A stretch of 64,000 nucleotides of DNA from Saprospiraceae bacterium (GTDB lineage: Bacteria; Bacteroidota; Bacteroidia; Chitinophagales; Saprospiraceae), in the NCBI GenBank assembly GCA_021738725.1, contig JAIPBE010000010.1, positions 1 through 64,000 of the forward strand, read 5' to 3'. Positions 8,620 through 18,709 of this stretch are shown in pieces. How positions within the stretch are numbered: position 1 is the first letter of the stretch; each line of letters begins with the position of its first letter. The notes beneath the pieces were generated by a model. The model saw only the letters and a list, made by a program, of their open reading frames with translations. It had not been told where the DNA came from and searched no databases. Position numbers and translations under genes: made by a program.

Positions 8620-8894
8620 GACGAAGAGATGGAGAGACGATGGGGCGGTATTGGGTGTTTGGCATTCGGTGTTCGGTTACACCAGGTGGTCTCGGAATGG
8701 GTTATTTCGTGATCGGGTTATTGCGATATTTCGAGGACCTAGGACCGAGACCTTGACCGTGCCTGAAGATGCTTCATTGATAATGGAGGATAATAGAACT
8801 GGGAATCGGATTTGAATTCAATCCTACATCTTGGATTACCCTGTTTTAGAAACGACATTTATTTTCCTCTTAACCTCATAACCTCCGCCACTCC
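8620..8894. repeat. intergenic stretch with degenerate repeats
   Basis: No gene is seen. The words ggtattgggtgtttggcatt and gggttatttcgtgatcgggt belong to the same scattered families as those at 7.5, 12.1 and 18.6 kb. The right end contains taacctcataacctcc, matched by a similar phrase near 18655-18690. Confidence 0.5.
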
Positions 8895-9602
8895 TCAACG
8901 GATATGGCTAAGGAATTCATTTCGAGTCTTTGCCTCCAGGAATTTGCCTCCATATTCCACGGTGATCGTACTGCTCGTCTGATCTTCAATGCCACGCGAG
9001 CACACGCAGTGGTGTACGGCATCGATCATCACGGCGACATCTTTCGTCCCCAGAATTTCCTGAAGGTCATGCGCGATCTGCATGGTCAGTCGTTCCTGGA
9101 CTTGTGGTCGTTTGGCATAGTACTTTGCAATGCGGTGGAGCTTGCTCAATCCGATCACCTTCCCATTGGGAAAGTAGGCGATGTGCACCTTTCCAGTGAT
9201 CGGCACAAAGTGGTGCTCACAATGGCTGTGCAGAGAGATGTTCTTTTCGACCAGCATCTGCTGATAACCGAATTTATTTTCGAAAAGAGAAATGGAGGGC
9301 TTGTTGTCCGGGTCCAATCCACTGAAAAACTCCTCGACATACATCTTGGCCACGCGGTTGGGGGTGCCACTCAGACTGTCATCAGACAGGTCCAGTCCCA
9401 ACGTGTGCATGATCTCTCGGAAATGCTTGGCGATTCGGACCATCTTCTGGTCATTGCTTAGCGCAAAGGCGTCATCGCGCAATGGCGTCTCCAGTGAAGA
9501 AGCGGTATGTTGATCACCCATCTCCAGGTCGTGGCGGAGGGTGGGCGTATCCCATGTACTTTGCTGGTGGCCATTGACCACTGGACTATTCTCGAATTTC
9601 AT
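8895..9602 (-). CDS. folE: GTP cyclohydrolase I
   Basis: 235-residue enzyme converting GTP to 7,8-dihydroneopterin triphosphate, the first step to folate and other pterins. The core motif SLHSHCEHHFVPITGKVHIA and the C-terminal HHCVCSRGIED carry the zinc-binding Cys and His residues. The N-terminal ~45 residues are a poorly conserved extension. The gene is monocistronic on the minus strand, separated from the pirin gene upstream by an AT-rich region. Confidence 0.97.
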   Translation of the reverse strand: MKFENSPVVNGHQQSTWDTPTLRHDLEMGDQHTASSLETPLRDDAFALSNDQKMVRIAKHFREIMHTLGLDLSDDSLSGTPNRVAKMYVEEFFSGLDPDNKPSISLFENKFGYQQMLVEKNISLHSHCEHHFVPITGKVHIAYFPNGKVIGLSKLHRIAKYYAKRPQVQERLTMQIAHDLQEILGTKDVAVMIDAVHHCVCSRGIEDQTSSTITVEYGGKFLEAKTRNEFLSHIR

Positions 9603-9620
9603 CGTTCAGAGAGGTTGGTT

Positions 9621-9706
9621 GTGTCCAACCGGACACGGGAAGAAAACGATTAAATCGTCTTAATGTTTAATGTTTTAATCAATTAACGATATAATCATTA
9701 AACAAA
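9621..9706. promoter_or_regulatory. hairpin and AT-rich repeat upstream of folE
   Basis: A small stem-loop (gtgtcc, aacc, ggacac; 9621-9636) lies 19 nt before the folE start. Further upstream, 9646-9706 is almost pure A/T, with repeated TTAAT/ATTAA words about 10 nt apart. It may include the folE promoter, but no TAnnTTTG box stands out and the words also fit the genome's low-complexity intergenic families. Confidence 0.3.
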
Positions 9707-9751
9707 AAGAGCCTAAAGAGAGAATCGAAGTCCTGATCTGTTCTTTTGTGC

Positions 9752-10654
9752 TCAGGAAATGGACATGGGCACCTCCATCAATAGAATGCGGGAGTCCTCT
9801 TTGGCCTGGAACGTAAACTGATCGGTATCCCAGATGCCCAGGCCATCTCTCCGTCCCAGAAGTTGATCTTCGATCTGGCTATTGCCTTCTAGAATGAAGG
9901 CGTACACGCCATTTCCTTTTTTCTTGATCGAATAGGAAGCTATTGAACCGGCGTCAAAGTCGCCGATAGAGAACCAGGCATCCTGGTGGATCCAAACGCC
10001 CTGGTCATCCGGGGATGGGGAGAGAATCTGCGTGAATGTATTTTTTTGGGCGACATCCCGGATGGAGATCTGGTCATAGCGTGGCGTGACCTGCTTTTCC
10101 CGAGGAAAAAGCCAGATCTGCAGGAAGCGAACTTCTGCATCATTGTTCCGATTGTATTCGCTGTGATAGATGCCGGTACCGGCACTCATAACCTGGACAT
10201 CGCCTTCCCGGATCACCGCCACATTTCCCATACTGTCCTTGTGTTCCAGATCTCCCGACAAGGGGATGGAGATGATCTCCATATTGTCATGGGGATGCGT
10301 GCCAAACCCTCTACCCGGGGCCACCACATCATCATTGAGCACACGAAGGGCCCCAAAGTGGATCCGTTCCGGATCGTAGTAGTTGGCAAAGCTGAAGGAA
10401 TGATGAGAATCGAGCCATCCATGATTGGCATGGCCTCGCGAATCTGCCTTGTGAAGAATCATCTTCATATTGGCATGGGGGTTGGTGATGACTTCAGAAG
10501 AGGTTGGCAAGTGGTTGAAGCCGACCTGCTCGAACAGTTTGTCATAGGTGGATTCTTTTACCTTGACATTCCGGGCACGCAGGAATGTGGGTGTCGCGGC
10601 GGCGGCACTGAGGCCAAGGAGGGTGTTCCTGATAAACTTCTTTCTATCCATCAT
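9752..10654 (-). CDS. pirin-family bicupin with export signal
   Basis: 300-residue pirin/YhhW-type bicupin. The N-terminal cupin contains HGWLDSHHSFSF, GTHPHDNMEI and GDVQVMSAGTGIYHSE, the family's metal-binding histidines and glutamate. Members can oxygenate quercetin or act as regulators. Unusually, residues 1-26 form a basic-then-hydrophobic signal (DRKKFIRNTLLGLSAAAA) that suggests export to the periplasm; most pirins are cytoplasmic. Two ATG codons in tandem (10654 and 10651) could start it. Confidence 0.9.
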   Translation of the reverse strand: MMDRKKFIRNTLLGLSAAAATPTFLRARNVKVKESTYDKLFEQVGFNHLPTSSEVITNPHANMKMILHKADSRGHANHGWLDSHHSFSFANYYDPERIHFGALRVLNDDVVAPGRGFGTHPHDNMEIISIPLSGDLEHKDSMGNVAVIREGDVQVMSAGTGIYHSEYNRNNDAEVRFLQIWLFPREKQVTPRYDQISIRDVAQKNTFTQILSPSPDDQGVWIHQDAWFSIGDFDAGSIASYSIKKKGNGVYAFILEGNSQIEDQLLGRRDGLGIWDTDQFTFQAKEDSRILLMEVPMSIS

Positions 10655-10837
10655 CTACAGAATCAACATTGTGACACAGGTCAGATAGAATAATGCCGTC
10701 AGAAGTGATATTGTTCACTGAAAGGTACCGGATATGGACGGATATACGAGAACCAAGAGGGATACCTTATCTTGAGAAGAACTGTGCCATTCCTTTGTAT
10801 GGTGGATCCAGAATTTTACGAATTCAATACACGCTTT

Positions 10838-11359
10838 ATGAGATACATCCATTTGGTATTCCTCATGATCTTGTCAGGAAGTTGTCTCCAAGCACAACAA
10901 GACCCATTTCTAGGTGATTTTTTATTGCGCTGGCAAAATGCCCATGCCTATACAATGCAGATGGTGGAGGCCATGCCGGAACAATATTTTGATTTTCGAC
11001 CCGTGGAAGAGGAAATGACCTTTGGTGAGCAATGCATGCACATGGTCGGCAATATCTATAATCTGACCAATCGCTACATCCAGGAGGATACGTTGTATCA
11101 AAAGCCGGATACCCATGCTTCCACCATGACGAAGCAGGAGATTCTGAACCGGGTAAACAAGGCATTTGATGATGCAGGAAGTGCCGTCCTGAATCTCGAC
11201 CCTCGGGATCTGGATACAGTAACAGATTTTTTTGCCGGCCCGATCAGCAAGCGACGAGTGGTGATGTTGTTGAATGATCATCAATCCCACCATCGGGGAC
11301 AAATGGTCGTCTATCTCCGGTTGAAAGGCATCACGCCTCCAAAGTATGTGGGATGGTAA
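10838..11359 (+). CDS. exported DinB-family protein
   Basis: 173 residues. A signal peptide (MRYIHLVFLMILSGSCLQAQ) precedes a DinB-like four-helix bundle with the metal-binding histidine pattern: CMHMVGNI in the second helix and NDHQSHHRGQ in the third. DinB-fold proteins are thiol-dependent metalloenzymes such as bacillithiol transferases, but many Bacteroidota members are uncharacterised. The ATG at 10838 was chosen over 10772 because it starts exactly at the signal peptide. Confidence 0.87.
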   Translation: MRYIHLVFLMILSGSCLQAQQDPFLGDFLLRWQNAHAYTMQMVEAMPEQYFDFRPVEEEMTFGEQCMHMVGNIYNLTNRYIQEDTLYQKPDTHASTMTKQEILNRVNKAFDDAGSAVLNLDPRDLDTVTDFFAGPISKRRVVMLLNDHQSHHRGQMVVYLRLKGITPPKYVGW

Positions 11360-11415
11360 TCCAAATTCAATAGGACCGAACACCGAATTTCGAATCCCGA
11401 TTTCATTACAGATCG

Positions 11416-11423
11416 TATCTTAC
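11416..11423 (+). promoter_or_regulatory. -7 box 4 nt before a small lipoprotein gene
   Basis: TATCTTAC, a partial match to TAnnTTTG, ends 4 nt before the ATG at 11428. Confidence 0.4.
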
Positions 11424-11427
11424 TCCC

Positions 11428-11718
11428 ATGAAAAAACAAGTTTTCCTTCTATTCGTTGTGCTGGGATTGATCTTCCTCATTTCCGGGTGCATGCCGGGAG
11501 GGGGGCATAATGGGCCTGCCACTCCGGCCGGGTTTTTTATGGGGGTCTGGCATGGGTGGATCGCTCCGATATCGCTGATCGCCGGTTTGTTCAATGATGC
11601 CATACGGGTCTATGAGCCGTATAATTCGGGTTGGTGGTATGACTTCGGATTCTACATTGCCGTCATTTCCGGCTTTGGGAGCATCGCCTTGTTTCGCAAG
11701 AAGGCTTCGGGGAAGTAG
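11428..11718 (+). CDS. small membrane lipoprotein, unknown
   Basis: 96 residues. The N-terminal hydrophobic stretch ends in a lipobox LISGC (Cys21), followed by a Gly/Pro-rich loop, a hydrophobic segment (about 34-54) and a final membrane helix (about 70-88) with a basic end (RKKASGK). I do not recognise a named family. It could be a two-helix membrane protein with its Cys lipidated. It stands alone between gene-poor stretches. Confidence 0.75.
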   Translation: MKKQVFLLFVVLGLIFLISGCMPGGGHNGPATPAGFFMGVWHGWIAPISLIAGLFNDAIRVYEPYNSGWWYDFGFYIAVISGFGSIALFRKKASGK

Positions 11719-12644
11719 GTGTTTTTAGTTCCTCATTCCTGGTTCCAAGTTCCTTTGTTCCAGGTTCCTGGTTGACTTTGGGATGAGCATCTAGCCAGGA
11801 GCGATTGGCTGTCCGGACACCCCGACCCCGAGTCCTTAGGGGGGAGGCCGGATCCAGACAGAATCGTCTGAGTTCAATGTTCAATGCACTCGCCTTCGGC
11901 TCCTGTGGTTAATGTTCAAAGTGGTACCGGTTTTATGATCCTGGTTCCTCAAAAAACCTCAATCTTGACTGCCAGAGGCATTAACCCAATAGCGAAATAA
12001 CACCTTCATCGTCCATCTCAGCCTTGGAGATTAGGAATGCGGCAGCTGCAGCAGACGTAACAATCCAAACCTTATTCTTCGAAATAACGAAATAGCCCAA
12101 TAACGAAATCACCTTCTTTCCATTGAATTCGGCATTGGTTTGGAAGCCCCTACGCCCAATACCCAACACCCAATACCAAATTTCAGCCTTCATCCCTGAC
12201 TCCTCGGTGCTTCTCTCGGTCCGTTGTCAGATCTCTGTTGTCGGTTATCCGTCTTCAGTTGTGTGTAGAGAGTAGAGAGTAGAGGGTGAGTGAGAGTTGT
12301 GCTGTGGACCTATTTCACGATGTACCAACAACACCAATACCCAATACCCGCAATGCCACGGTGAAACCTGATGGTTAGAAAAGGATTGGTGGTTTTCAAA
12401 TGTGCATAGGGTTGCTGGTGCTTTTGAGTCCCGCCCACCACTCTTCTACATTTGCCGGTCCGGGTTTGATCATTGTAAATTCAGATTTGGGAATTGTTTG
12501 TCATTTGAGATTTGACATTTGGTGCTTCACATCGACCCCCACAGGCTGGCATTCACCTTTACGGATCCCTCAAGCCACTGCATTCCCCAACAAGTTCTTG
12601 CTGCCTTAACGTATCCTTTACTGTGATTACGCTTTTATTTGGCG
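11719..12644. repeat. 926-bp gene-free stretch of degenerate repeats
   Basis: No credible gene or RNA is seen. It is a mosaic of short-period degenerate repeats: ttcctggttccaagttcc words (11733-11775), gttcaatgttcaatg (about 11873-11885), cgaaataacgaaatagccca (about 12080-12105), cccaatacccaacacccaat (about 12150-12178), agagtagagagtagagg (about 12266-12283) and caatacccaatacccgcaat (about 12332-12352). One partial relative of the CCCCGAG palindrome lies near 11825. Confidence 0.65.
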
Positions 12645-12652
12645 TATCTTTG
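12645..12652 (+). promoter_or_regulatory. promoter -7 box for bipA/typA
   Basis: TATCTTTG is an exact match to TAnnTTTG, 26 nt before the start codon. Confidence 0.65.
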
Positions 12653-12678
12653 CGCCCATTTTCAGATAATACCATCGT

Positions 12679-14493
12679 ATGCAATCCATCCGCAACATCG
12701 CCATCATCGCCCACGTCGACCACGGGAAGACCACCCTCGTCGACAAGATGCTCTTCGCAGGCCATTTTTTCAAAGAGCACCAGGAAGTTGGTGAGCTGGT
12801 CATGGACAACAATGACCTCGAGCGGGAGCGTGGGATTACCATTCTGGCCAAAAACGTGGCCATGATGTACAAGGACACCAAGATCAATATCATCGATACA
12901 CCAGGTCACTCCGATTTTGGTGGTGAGGTTGAACGTGTACTGAACATGGCGGATGGCGTTCTCCTGCTGGTGGATGCATTCGAAGGACCTATGCCCCAGA
13001 CACGTTTTGTTCTGGAAAAGGCGCTCGAACTGGGACTCAAGCCCATCGTGGTCATCAATAAAGTGGACAAAGAAAACTGTACACCCGACGAAGTCAATGA
13101 CGAGGTGTTCGAGCTGATGTTCAATCTGGAAGCGACCGAGGAGCAGCTGGACTATCCGACGATCTTTGGCTCAGCCAAGCACGGCTGGATGAGTACCGAC
13201 TGGAGGACCCCGACTGATAATGTCACGGCCCTGCTCGATGCAATCGTCGAACATGTCCCACCACCGGTGGCAGAGGAAGGAACTACTCAGATGTTAGTGA
13301 CTTCGCTTGATTTCTCTTCCTATGTCGGCCGGATCGCCATCGGTCGCTTGCACCGTGGAGAATTGAAGGACGGTCAGCAGATCGCGCTGATGAAGAAGGA
13401 CGGAACGATCCAGAAACAAAAAATGCGCGGCTTGTTCGTGTTCTCCGGATTGGAAAAGGTCAAAGCCGATGTAGTGAAAGCTGGTGATATCTGTGCGATT
13501 GTCGGGATCGAAGGCTTTGAGATCGGAGATACCATCGCAGATCCGGAGAATCCGGAGGCATTGCCGACCATCGCTATTGATGAACCGACCATCAGCATGA
13601 CGTTTACGATCAATGACAGTCCGTTCTTTGGTCAGGATGGCAAATTCGTCACCTCCAGGCATGTCAAAGACCGGTTGTTCAAAGAATTGGAAAAAAACCT
13701 GGCCCTTCGTGTTGAAGAAACGGGTACTGCGGATTCCTTTATCGTATATGGCAGAGGCGTGCTCCACCTCTCCGTACTGATCGAAACCATGCGTCGGGAA
13801 GGGTATGAATTGCAGATCGGCCAGCCTCAGGTCATCTTCAAGCGAATCGATGGTGTGAAATGCGAACCGATCGAGGATCTGCGGATCGACCTGCCCGAGA
13901 ATGTGGCAGGTAAGGCCATCGAGATGGTCACCAAACGGAAAGGCCTCATGCTGGAAATGATTCCGAAAGGCGATCGGATGTTGTTGAAATTCGAAATTCC
14001 TTCACGGGGCATCATGGGCCTTCGTTCCAGCTTATTGACAGCCACGGCAGGAGAGGCGATCATGAATCACCGATTCAAGGATTACCAACCCCACAAAGGA
14101 GATATCCCGGGCCGCCAGAACGGCTCCCTGATCGTGATGGAGACCGGCACGGCTATTCCATTTTCATTGAATAATCTCCAGGATCGTGGATTCTTCTTTA
14201 TTGGCCCTGGCGAAGAGATCTATGAAGGCCAGGTGATTGGGGAGAACACCCGGATCGGTGACCTGGTGGTGAACGTCACCAAAACGAAGAAGCTCAGTAA
14301 CATGCGCTCCTCCGGGAATGATGACAAGGTCAAGCTGGCACCGCCGTTGAAGATGACATTGGAGGAAGCACTCGAATACATCCAGGAGGATGAATATGTA
14401 GAAGTGACCCCCAAATCTATCCGCCTGCGGAAGATATTCCTGAAGGAGCATGACCGGAAGCGGGCAAAGAACTCTTCTATGGCCGGGGCATAG
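12679..14493 (+). CDS. typA: translational GTPase BipA/TypA
   Basis: 604-residue ribosome-associated GTPase of the EF-G superfamily that helps 50S assembly and stress adaptation. The G domain starts at once with [17 protein letters not shown]; the switch [18 protein letters not shown] and the NKVD specificity motif follow. Domain II, the EF-G-like domains and the BipA C-terminal domain complete a full-length protein. It has its own consensus promoter. Confidence 0.97.
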   Translation: MQSIRNIAIIAHVDHGKTTLVDKMLFAGHFFKEHQEVGELVMDNNDLERERGITILAKNVAMMYKDTKINIIDTPGHSDFGGEVERVLNMADGVLLLVDAFEGPMPQTRFVLEKALELGLKPIVVINKVDKENCTPDEVNDEVFELMFNLEATEEQLDYPTIFGSAKHGWMSTDWRTPTDNVTALLDAIVEHVPPPVAEEGTTQMLVTSLDFSSYVGRIAIGRLHRGELKDGQQIALMKKDGTIQKQKMRGLFVFSGLEKVKADVVKAGDICAIVGIEGFEIGDTIADPENPEALPTIAIDEPTISMTFTINDSPFFGQDGKFVTSRHVKDRLFKELEKNLALRVEETGTADSFIVYGRGVLHLSVLIETMRREGYELQIGQPQVIFKRIDGVKCEPIEDLRIDLPENVAGKAIEMVTKRKGLMLEMIPKGDRMLLKFEIPSRGIMGLRSSLLTATAGEAIMNHRFKDYQPHKGDIPGRQNGSLIVMETGTAIPFSLNNLQDRGFFFIGPGEEIYEGQVIGENTRIGDLVVNVTKTKKLSNMRSSGNDDKVKLAPPLKMTLEEALEYIQEDEYVEVTPKSIRLRKIFLKEHDRKRAKNSSMAGA

Positions 14494-14573
14494 TGGCACG
14501 TCGTTTGGAAAGGCTTATATTGGCCTAGAAACCTTCAGAACCTTCTGGAGGTGACAGGAATGAGGCCAAGAAC

Positions 14574-15122
14574 ATGGCGAGGATCGAATTTCTACGTACC
14601 GCAATGAAAGATATCACCCAGACGGGCTCCGTCTGGGAGAGTTCCCGATTCCTGATCCGGAAACTGCTGGACCCCGTCGATTGGTCTGCTGCTACCACTA
14701 TCATTGAGTTGGGTACTGGCAACGGTGTGATCACCACATCGATCCTGCAGCGGATGTTGCCTGAGGCCTGCATGACCGCTTATGAGATCAACGCGGATTT
14801 TCTGGAGTTAACCCGTCATCGGATAAATGCGGATAGTCGTTGTACACTCACCGATGATAGTGCAGAATATCTTTCTGATATCTATCCTGAAGGCAGTGTA
14901 GATGCGGTTATTTCCAGCCTTCCGTTTGCCATCATGGATGAAGAGTTGCAGGAAACCATTCTTCGCCAGATTCATCTGGTTCTCAAACCGGGTGGCCAGT
15001 ATCTCCAGTACCAATATGCACCTACCAAGTATCGGATGATCACCCGACGGTTCAAGCGGGTTCGATTGGATTATACACTCCTGAATATCCCTCCGGCATT
15101 TGTGTATTCATGCGTCAAGTGA
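14574..15122 (+). CDS. SAM-dependent methyltransferase, phospholipid N-methyltransferase-like
   Basis: 182 residues with a class I methyltransferase fold. SAM-binding motif I is IIELGTGNGVIT, followed by an acidic YEIN end of strand 2 and ISSLPFAIM, the motif IV of the PmtA/KsgA-like group. PmtA-type enzymes methylate phosphatidylethanolamine. The closing segment TRRFKRVRLDYTLLNIPPAFVY also fits this group. Its substrate is inferred only. The gap behind it (15123-15354) holds a weak GGAGC/GCTCC stem (15176-15198) and no gene. Confidence 0.8.
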   Translation: MARIEFLRTAMKDITQTGSVWESSRFLIRKLLDPVDWSAATTIIELGTGNGVITTSILQRMLPEACMTAYEINADFLELTRHRINADSRCTLTDDSAEYLSDIYPEGSVDAVISSLPFAIMDEELQETILRQIHLVLKPGGQYLQYQYAPTKYRMITRRFKRVRLDYTLLNIPPAFVYSCVK

Positions 15123-15354
15123 CCGCTGGCGTGAATGCCCGGTCATTCAGTATGCGGATGAGTTATCACGTCCTCGGAGCAGGAAGCTTCTGCGCTCCTG
15201 AACAATAATATAAAGCATGGAATCTGCCGTGATGAAAGTCACGCGCGTATAATCCTCTGATCATTCCCCGGTTCTCCGTATTGTTGTTCCTTACATGCTG
15301 ATTCATTGGGCATCGCCCCTGCGTTGCCTTTCCATAGTCGCAAAAAGTACAGAA

Positions 15355-18129
15355 ATGGCAACTACTTTTCCCTATGTCTATTTCTTCGGTGGCGGACGCG
15401 CCGATGGTGATCGATCCATGACTCATCTGCTCGGTGGCAAAGGCGCCAATCTGGCCGAGATGGCGGGACATCCGGATTTGCAGCTCCCGGTACCTCCGGG
15501 TTTCACGGTGACGACAGAAGTCTGTACCTATTATGTGGTCCATAATAAGACGTATCCGGAAGGCCTTCATACTCAGGTCATGGATGCGCTGCAAGTCGTG
15601 GAGGAATTGATGGGCCGGCACTATGGCGATCCGGGCGACCCCTTGCTCCTGTCCGTCCGTTCCGGTGCACGACGGTCGATGCCCGGAATGATGGAAACCA
15701 TCCTCAATCTGGGACTGACCACAGACACTCTGCCCGGCCTGATCCTTCGGACGGGTGATGCCCGGTTTGCTTACGATGCCTATCGTCGCCTGATCATGAT
15801 GTATGCCGATGTGGTGATGGAAAAGGCTGCCGGGCGACCACCTGCTCAAGGGGTGGGTATTCGCCGGTTGATGGAAGACCGCTTGTCTACCCTCAAAAAG
15901 AAGAAAGGCGTCCGGGCCGATACAGACCTCCTGCCGGCGGATCTGATCCAGTTGACCGACGACTATAAGGTCTTGATCGAAGAAGTTTTTGGCGCGCCCT
16001 TCCCCGATGATCCCTGGGAGCAACTGTGGGGTGGGATCAGCGCTGTATTTGCCTCCTGGCAGGGAAAGCGCGCTGTCGAATATCGCAATATCGAAGGCAT
16101 CCCACATGACTGGGGAACTGCAGTCAATGTCCAGGCCATGGTCTTTGGCAACCTGGGAGACGCCAGTGCAACAGGTGTGGCGTTCACACGAAACCCGGGG
16201 ACTGGAGAGCATCAGTTTTATGGAGAATATCTGGTGAATGCTCAGGGGGAGGATGTCGTTGCCGGGACACGGACACCGGCACCTGTCAATGCCTATTCGC
16301 GCCATGACCAGAGCGCCAGTCTGCCGACCCTCGAGGAGATCATGCCGGATATCTATCAGGAACTGGATGCCTGTCAACGTCGTCTGGAAATGCATTATCA
16401 GGATATGCAGGACCTGGAGTTCACGATCGAACAGGGCGTGTTCTATATCCTCCAAACTCGAGTGGGAAAGCGCAATGGAGTGGCGGCTATCCGCATGGCC
16501 ACGGAAATGGTACGCGAGGGATTGATCGACGAGCAGACTGCCCTCAAACGAGTGGCGCCCACGCAGCTGATCGAGTTGCTTCTACCGCAGCTGGATCCAC
16601 AGGCAGAGTTGACCTCCTTGCCCATTGCCAAAGGATTGCCGGCGGGACCGGGAGGTGCCCGTGGACGGGCGGTCTTCACCGCTGAGGAAGCTGTCGCCTG
16701 GGCCGGCAGGGGAGAAGAGGTGATCCTGGTGCGAGAGGAGACTTCTCCTGAGGATGTGGATGGTATGCATAAGGCCAATGCCATCCTCACGAGCAAGGGC
16801 GGAATGACCAGCCATGCGGCGCTGGTCGCCCGGGGTTGGGGCAAATGCTGTATCGTCGGTTGCGGCACCATCGAGATCGCGACCGATCTGACCTCGTTTA
16901 CCACCGAAAGTGGACAGGTGATCCGCGAAGGGGACTGGATCAGTCTCAATGGGACAAGAGGTCTCGTATATGAGGGGCAGATGCCGATGGTGGCCAGTGA
17001 TCTGAATGGACATGGTCCCTATCATGAACTGATGCAAATGGTGGACCGGTACCGTCATCTCGGTGTTCGGACCAATGCCGATACGCCAGAGGCTGCCGCT
17101 CAGGCCCTGGAATTTGGGGCAGAAGGGATCGGCCTCTTCCGCATCGAACACATGTTCTACGGCGAAGGCAGTACAGATGCACTCTTCATTATGCGGAAGG
17201 TGATCATGAGCAAGACAGAAGAAGAACGACGTCATGCTCTGGACGAGCTCTTTCCCTTTATGAAAAAGGACATCAAGGCAACGATGGCCGTGATGCATGG
17301 AAAACCGGTGACCATCCGACTGATCGATCCCCCCCTCCATGAGTTTGTCCCGCATGATGAGGAGAAACTGAAAATGCTGGCTCGAGAGTTGAATATCAGT
17401 CAGCCCCAACTGGTCAAACGTATCGCCACTTTACACGAGAACAATCCGATGCTCGGACACCGGGGTGTACGACTGGGCATTACCTATCCAGAACTGACTG
17501 AAATGCAGGTCAGGGCCATCCTGGAGGCAGCAGGTGAACTGGACCAGGAAGGGATCTCCTGTTTTCCGGAGATCATGATCCCGCTGACCGTCTGTGTGAC
17601 GGAATTGACACATCAGAAACAGGTGGTGGATCGGGTCTCTGCAGAGGTCAATCAAAAGTTCGGTAAAGACATCTCCTTCCATTATGGGACGATGATCGAG
17701 GTGCCACGGGCGGCCCTTCGGGCTGGGGCGATTGCGCAAGTAACGGAGTTCTTCAGCTTTGGGACCAATGACCTCACTCAGATGGGTTTCGGATTCAGTC
17801 GCGATGATATCGGCTCATTCCTGCCGGATTATTTGCAATCCGGTATTCTGGCCAAAGACCCTTTCGCCACCCTGGACCAGGATGGGATTGGTGAGTTGGT
17901 TCGATTTGCCGTGGAGAGGGGTCGCCAGACCCGTCCTGACCTGAAAGTGGGAATCTGTGGCGAGCATGGTGGCGATGCAGAAAGTGTGCGTTTCTTCCAC
18001 AAGACCGGGCTGGATTATGTCAGCTGTTCTCCTTTCCGCGTACCCATTGCACGTCTGGCAGCAGCACAGGCGGCGATCGATATGCCTCATGTCAATCGTC
18101 CGACCAGGGAAATGACAGAAGTGAATTGA
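15355..18129 (+). CDS. ppdK: pyruvate, phosphate dikinase
   Basis: 924-residue enzyme interconverting pyruvate, ATP and phosphate with phosphoenolpyruvate, AMP and pyrophosphate. It is used in gluconeogenesis or PPi-linked glycolysis. The N-terminal ATP-grasp part begins YFFGGGRADGDRSMTHLLGG. The swivelling phosphohistidine domain carries GGMTSHAALVARGWGKCC (His487). The C-terminal TIM barrel has the catalytic Cys868 in ICGEHGGD. It is slightly longer than classical 870-880-residue versions. The ATG at 15355 was chosen because the conserved N-terminus starts there; the 20 extra residues of the upstream frame are not conserved-looking. Confidence 0.97.
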   Translation: MATTFPYVYFFGGGRADGDRSMTHLLGGKGANLAEMAGHPDLQLPVPPGFTVTTEVCTYYVVHNKTYPEGLHTQVMDALQVVEELMGRHYGDPGDPLLLSVRSGARRSMPGMMETILNLGLTTDTLPGLILRTGDARFAYDAYRRLIMMYADVVMEKAAGRPPAQGVGIRRLMEDRLSTLKKKKGVRADTDLLPADLIQLTDDYKVLIEEVFGAPFPDDPWEQLWGGISAVFASWQGKRAVEYRNIEGIPHDWGTAVNVQAMVFGNLGDASATGVAFTRNPGTGEHQFYGEYLVNAQGEDVVAGTRTPAPVNAYSRHDQSASLPTLEEIMPDIYQELDACQRRLEMHYQDMQDLEFTIEQGVFYILQTRVGKRNGVAAIRMATEMVREGLIDEQTALKRVAPTQLIELLLPQLDPQAELTSLPIAKGLPAGPGGARGRAVFTAEEAVAWAGRGEEVILVREETSPEDVDGMHKANAILTSKGGMTSHAALVARGWGKCCIVGCGTIEIATDLTSFTTESGQVIREGDWISLNGTRGLVYEGQMPMVASDLNGHGPYHELMQMVDRYRHLGVRTNADTPEAAAQALEFGAEGIGLFRIEHMFYGEGSTDALFIMRKVIMSKTEEERRHALDELFPFMKKDIKATMAVMHGKPVTIRLIDPPLHEFVPHDEEKLKMLARELNISQPQLVKRIATLHENNPMLGHRGVRLGITYPELTEMQVRAILEAAGELDQEGISCFPEIMIPLTVCVTELTHQKQVVDRVSAEVNQKFGKDISFHYGTMIEVPRAALRAGAIAQVTEFFSFGTNDLTQMGFGFSRDDIGSFLPDYLQSGILAKDPFATLDQDGIGELVRFAVERGRQTRPDLKVGICGEHGGDAESVRFFHKTGLDYVSCSPFRVPIARLAAAQAAIDMPHVNRPTREMTEVN

Positions 18130-18697
18130 ATGGACGCTATTCGCTATTCTCCATGTGTGGTTAAACCGAGTGGTTTTTTTAGTAATGGGTAAAAGGTAAT
18201 GGGTAAAGGCGGCAAAACATTCTTGGAGGGCTGTTCGCCATTCGCTGAGCCGGGTGAATAGACAACCAGAGAGCCGAATTAGACGGGTTGGTATTGCACC
18301 CCTTCAGGGCTTTGGTTGACGCGAAAATAGGGTCTTAGGCAATAAATTGAACGAGCATGGCGGCGGCTAAAGCACACCGATACGATTCAGGGATTTTTTT
18401 TTGCAGTATCACTAATAGTAAGATGGTGTTTTGCAGTTCGCCATTCGATGAGCCAGAAATATGGATAGCAAACACAAGCAGTTGAAAGGTAAATCCCCAT
18501 CTAATAACTAACTCGAAAGATATTCACAATTTTTAGGCTTTAGGGGGTGAAGCTGTCAACCTATATCATGAGGAGCCACCCATCCGATCGACGAATACCG
18601 AATGCCGATTACTGTATTCTTTTTCGAAATAACTCAATATCGAAATCACTCAATAACCTCCGAGCGTCCCCTCCAAACACGTAACCTCCAAACTCCT
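18130..18697. repeat. gene-free stretch with dispersed repeats
   Basis: No gene is seen. GTTCGCCATTCGnTGAGCC occurs twice (18233-18251 and 18436-18454), 203 bp apart, with 18 of 19 bases equal. Other words are gtaatgggtaaaaggtaatg (about 18182-18205) and cgaaataactcaatatcgaa (about 18625-18650), the latter related to words at 7.5, 8.7 and 12.1 kb. Confidence 0.6.
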
Positions 18698-18705
18698 TAC
18701 CTTCA
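18698..18705 (+). promoter_or_regulatory. -7 box 4 nt before the zinc-ribbon gene
   Basis: TACCTTCA, close to TAnnTTTG, ends 4 nt before the ATG at 18710. Confidence 0.4.
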
Positions 18706-18709
18706 CCTT

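Noticed and set aside
12400-12609. 69-residue ORF upstream of typA
   Set aside because: Lies in degenerate repeat DNA and has no domain, signal peptide or promoter of its own.
14494-14573. Terminator after typA
   Set aside because: The only stem (ccttcag / ctggagg) needs a G-U pair and has no T-run.
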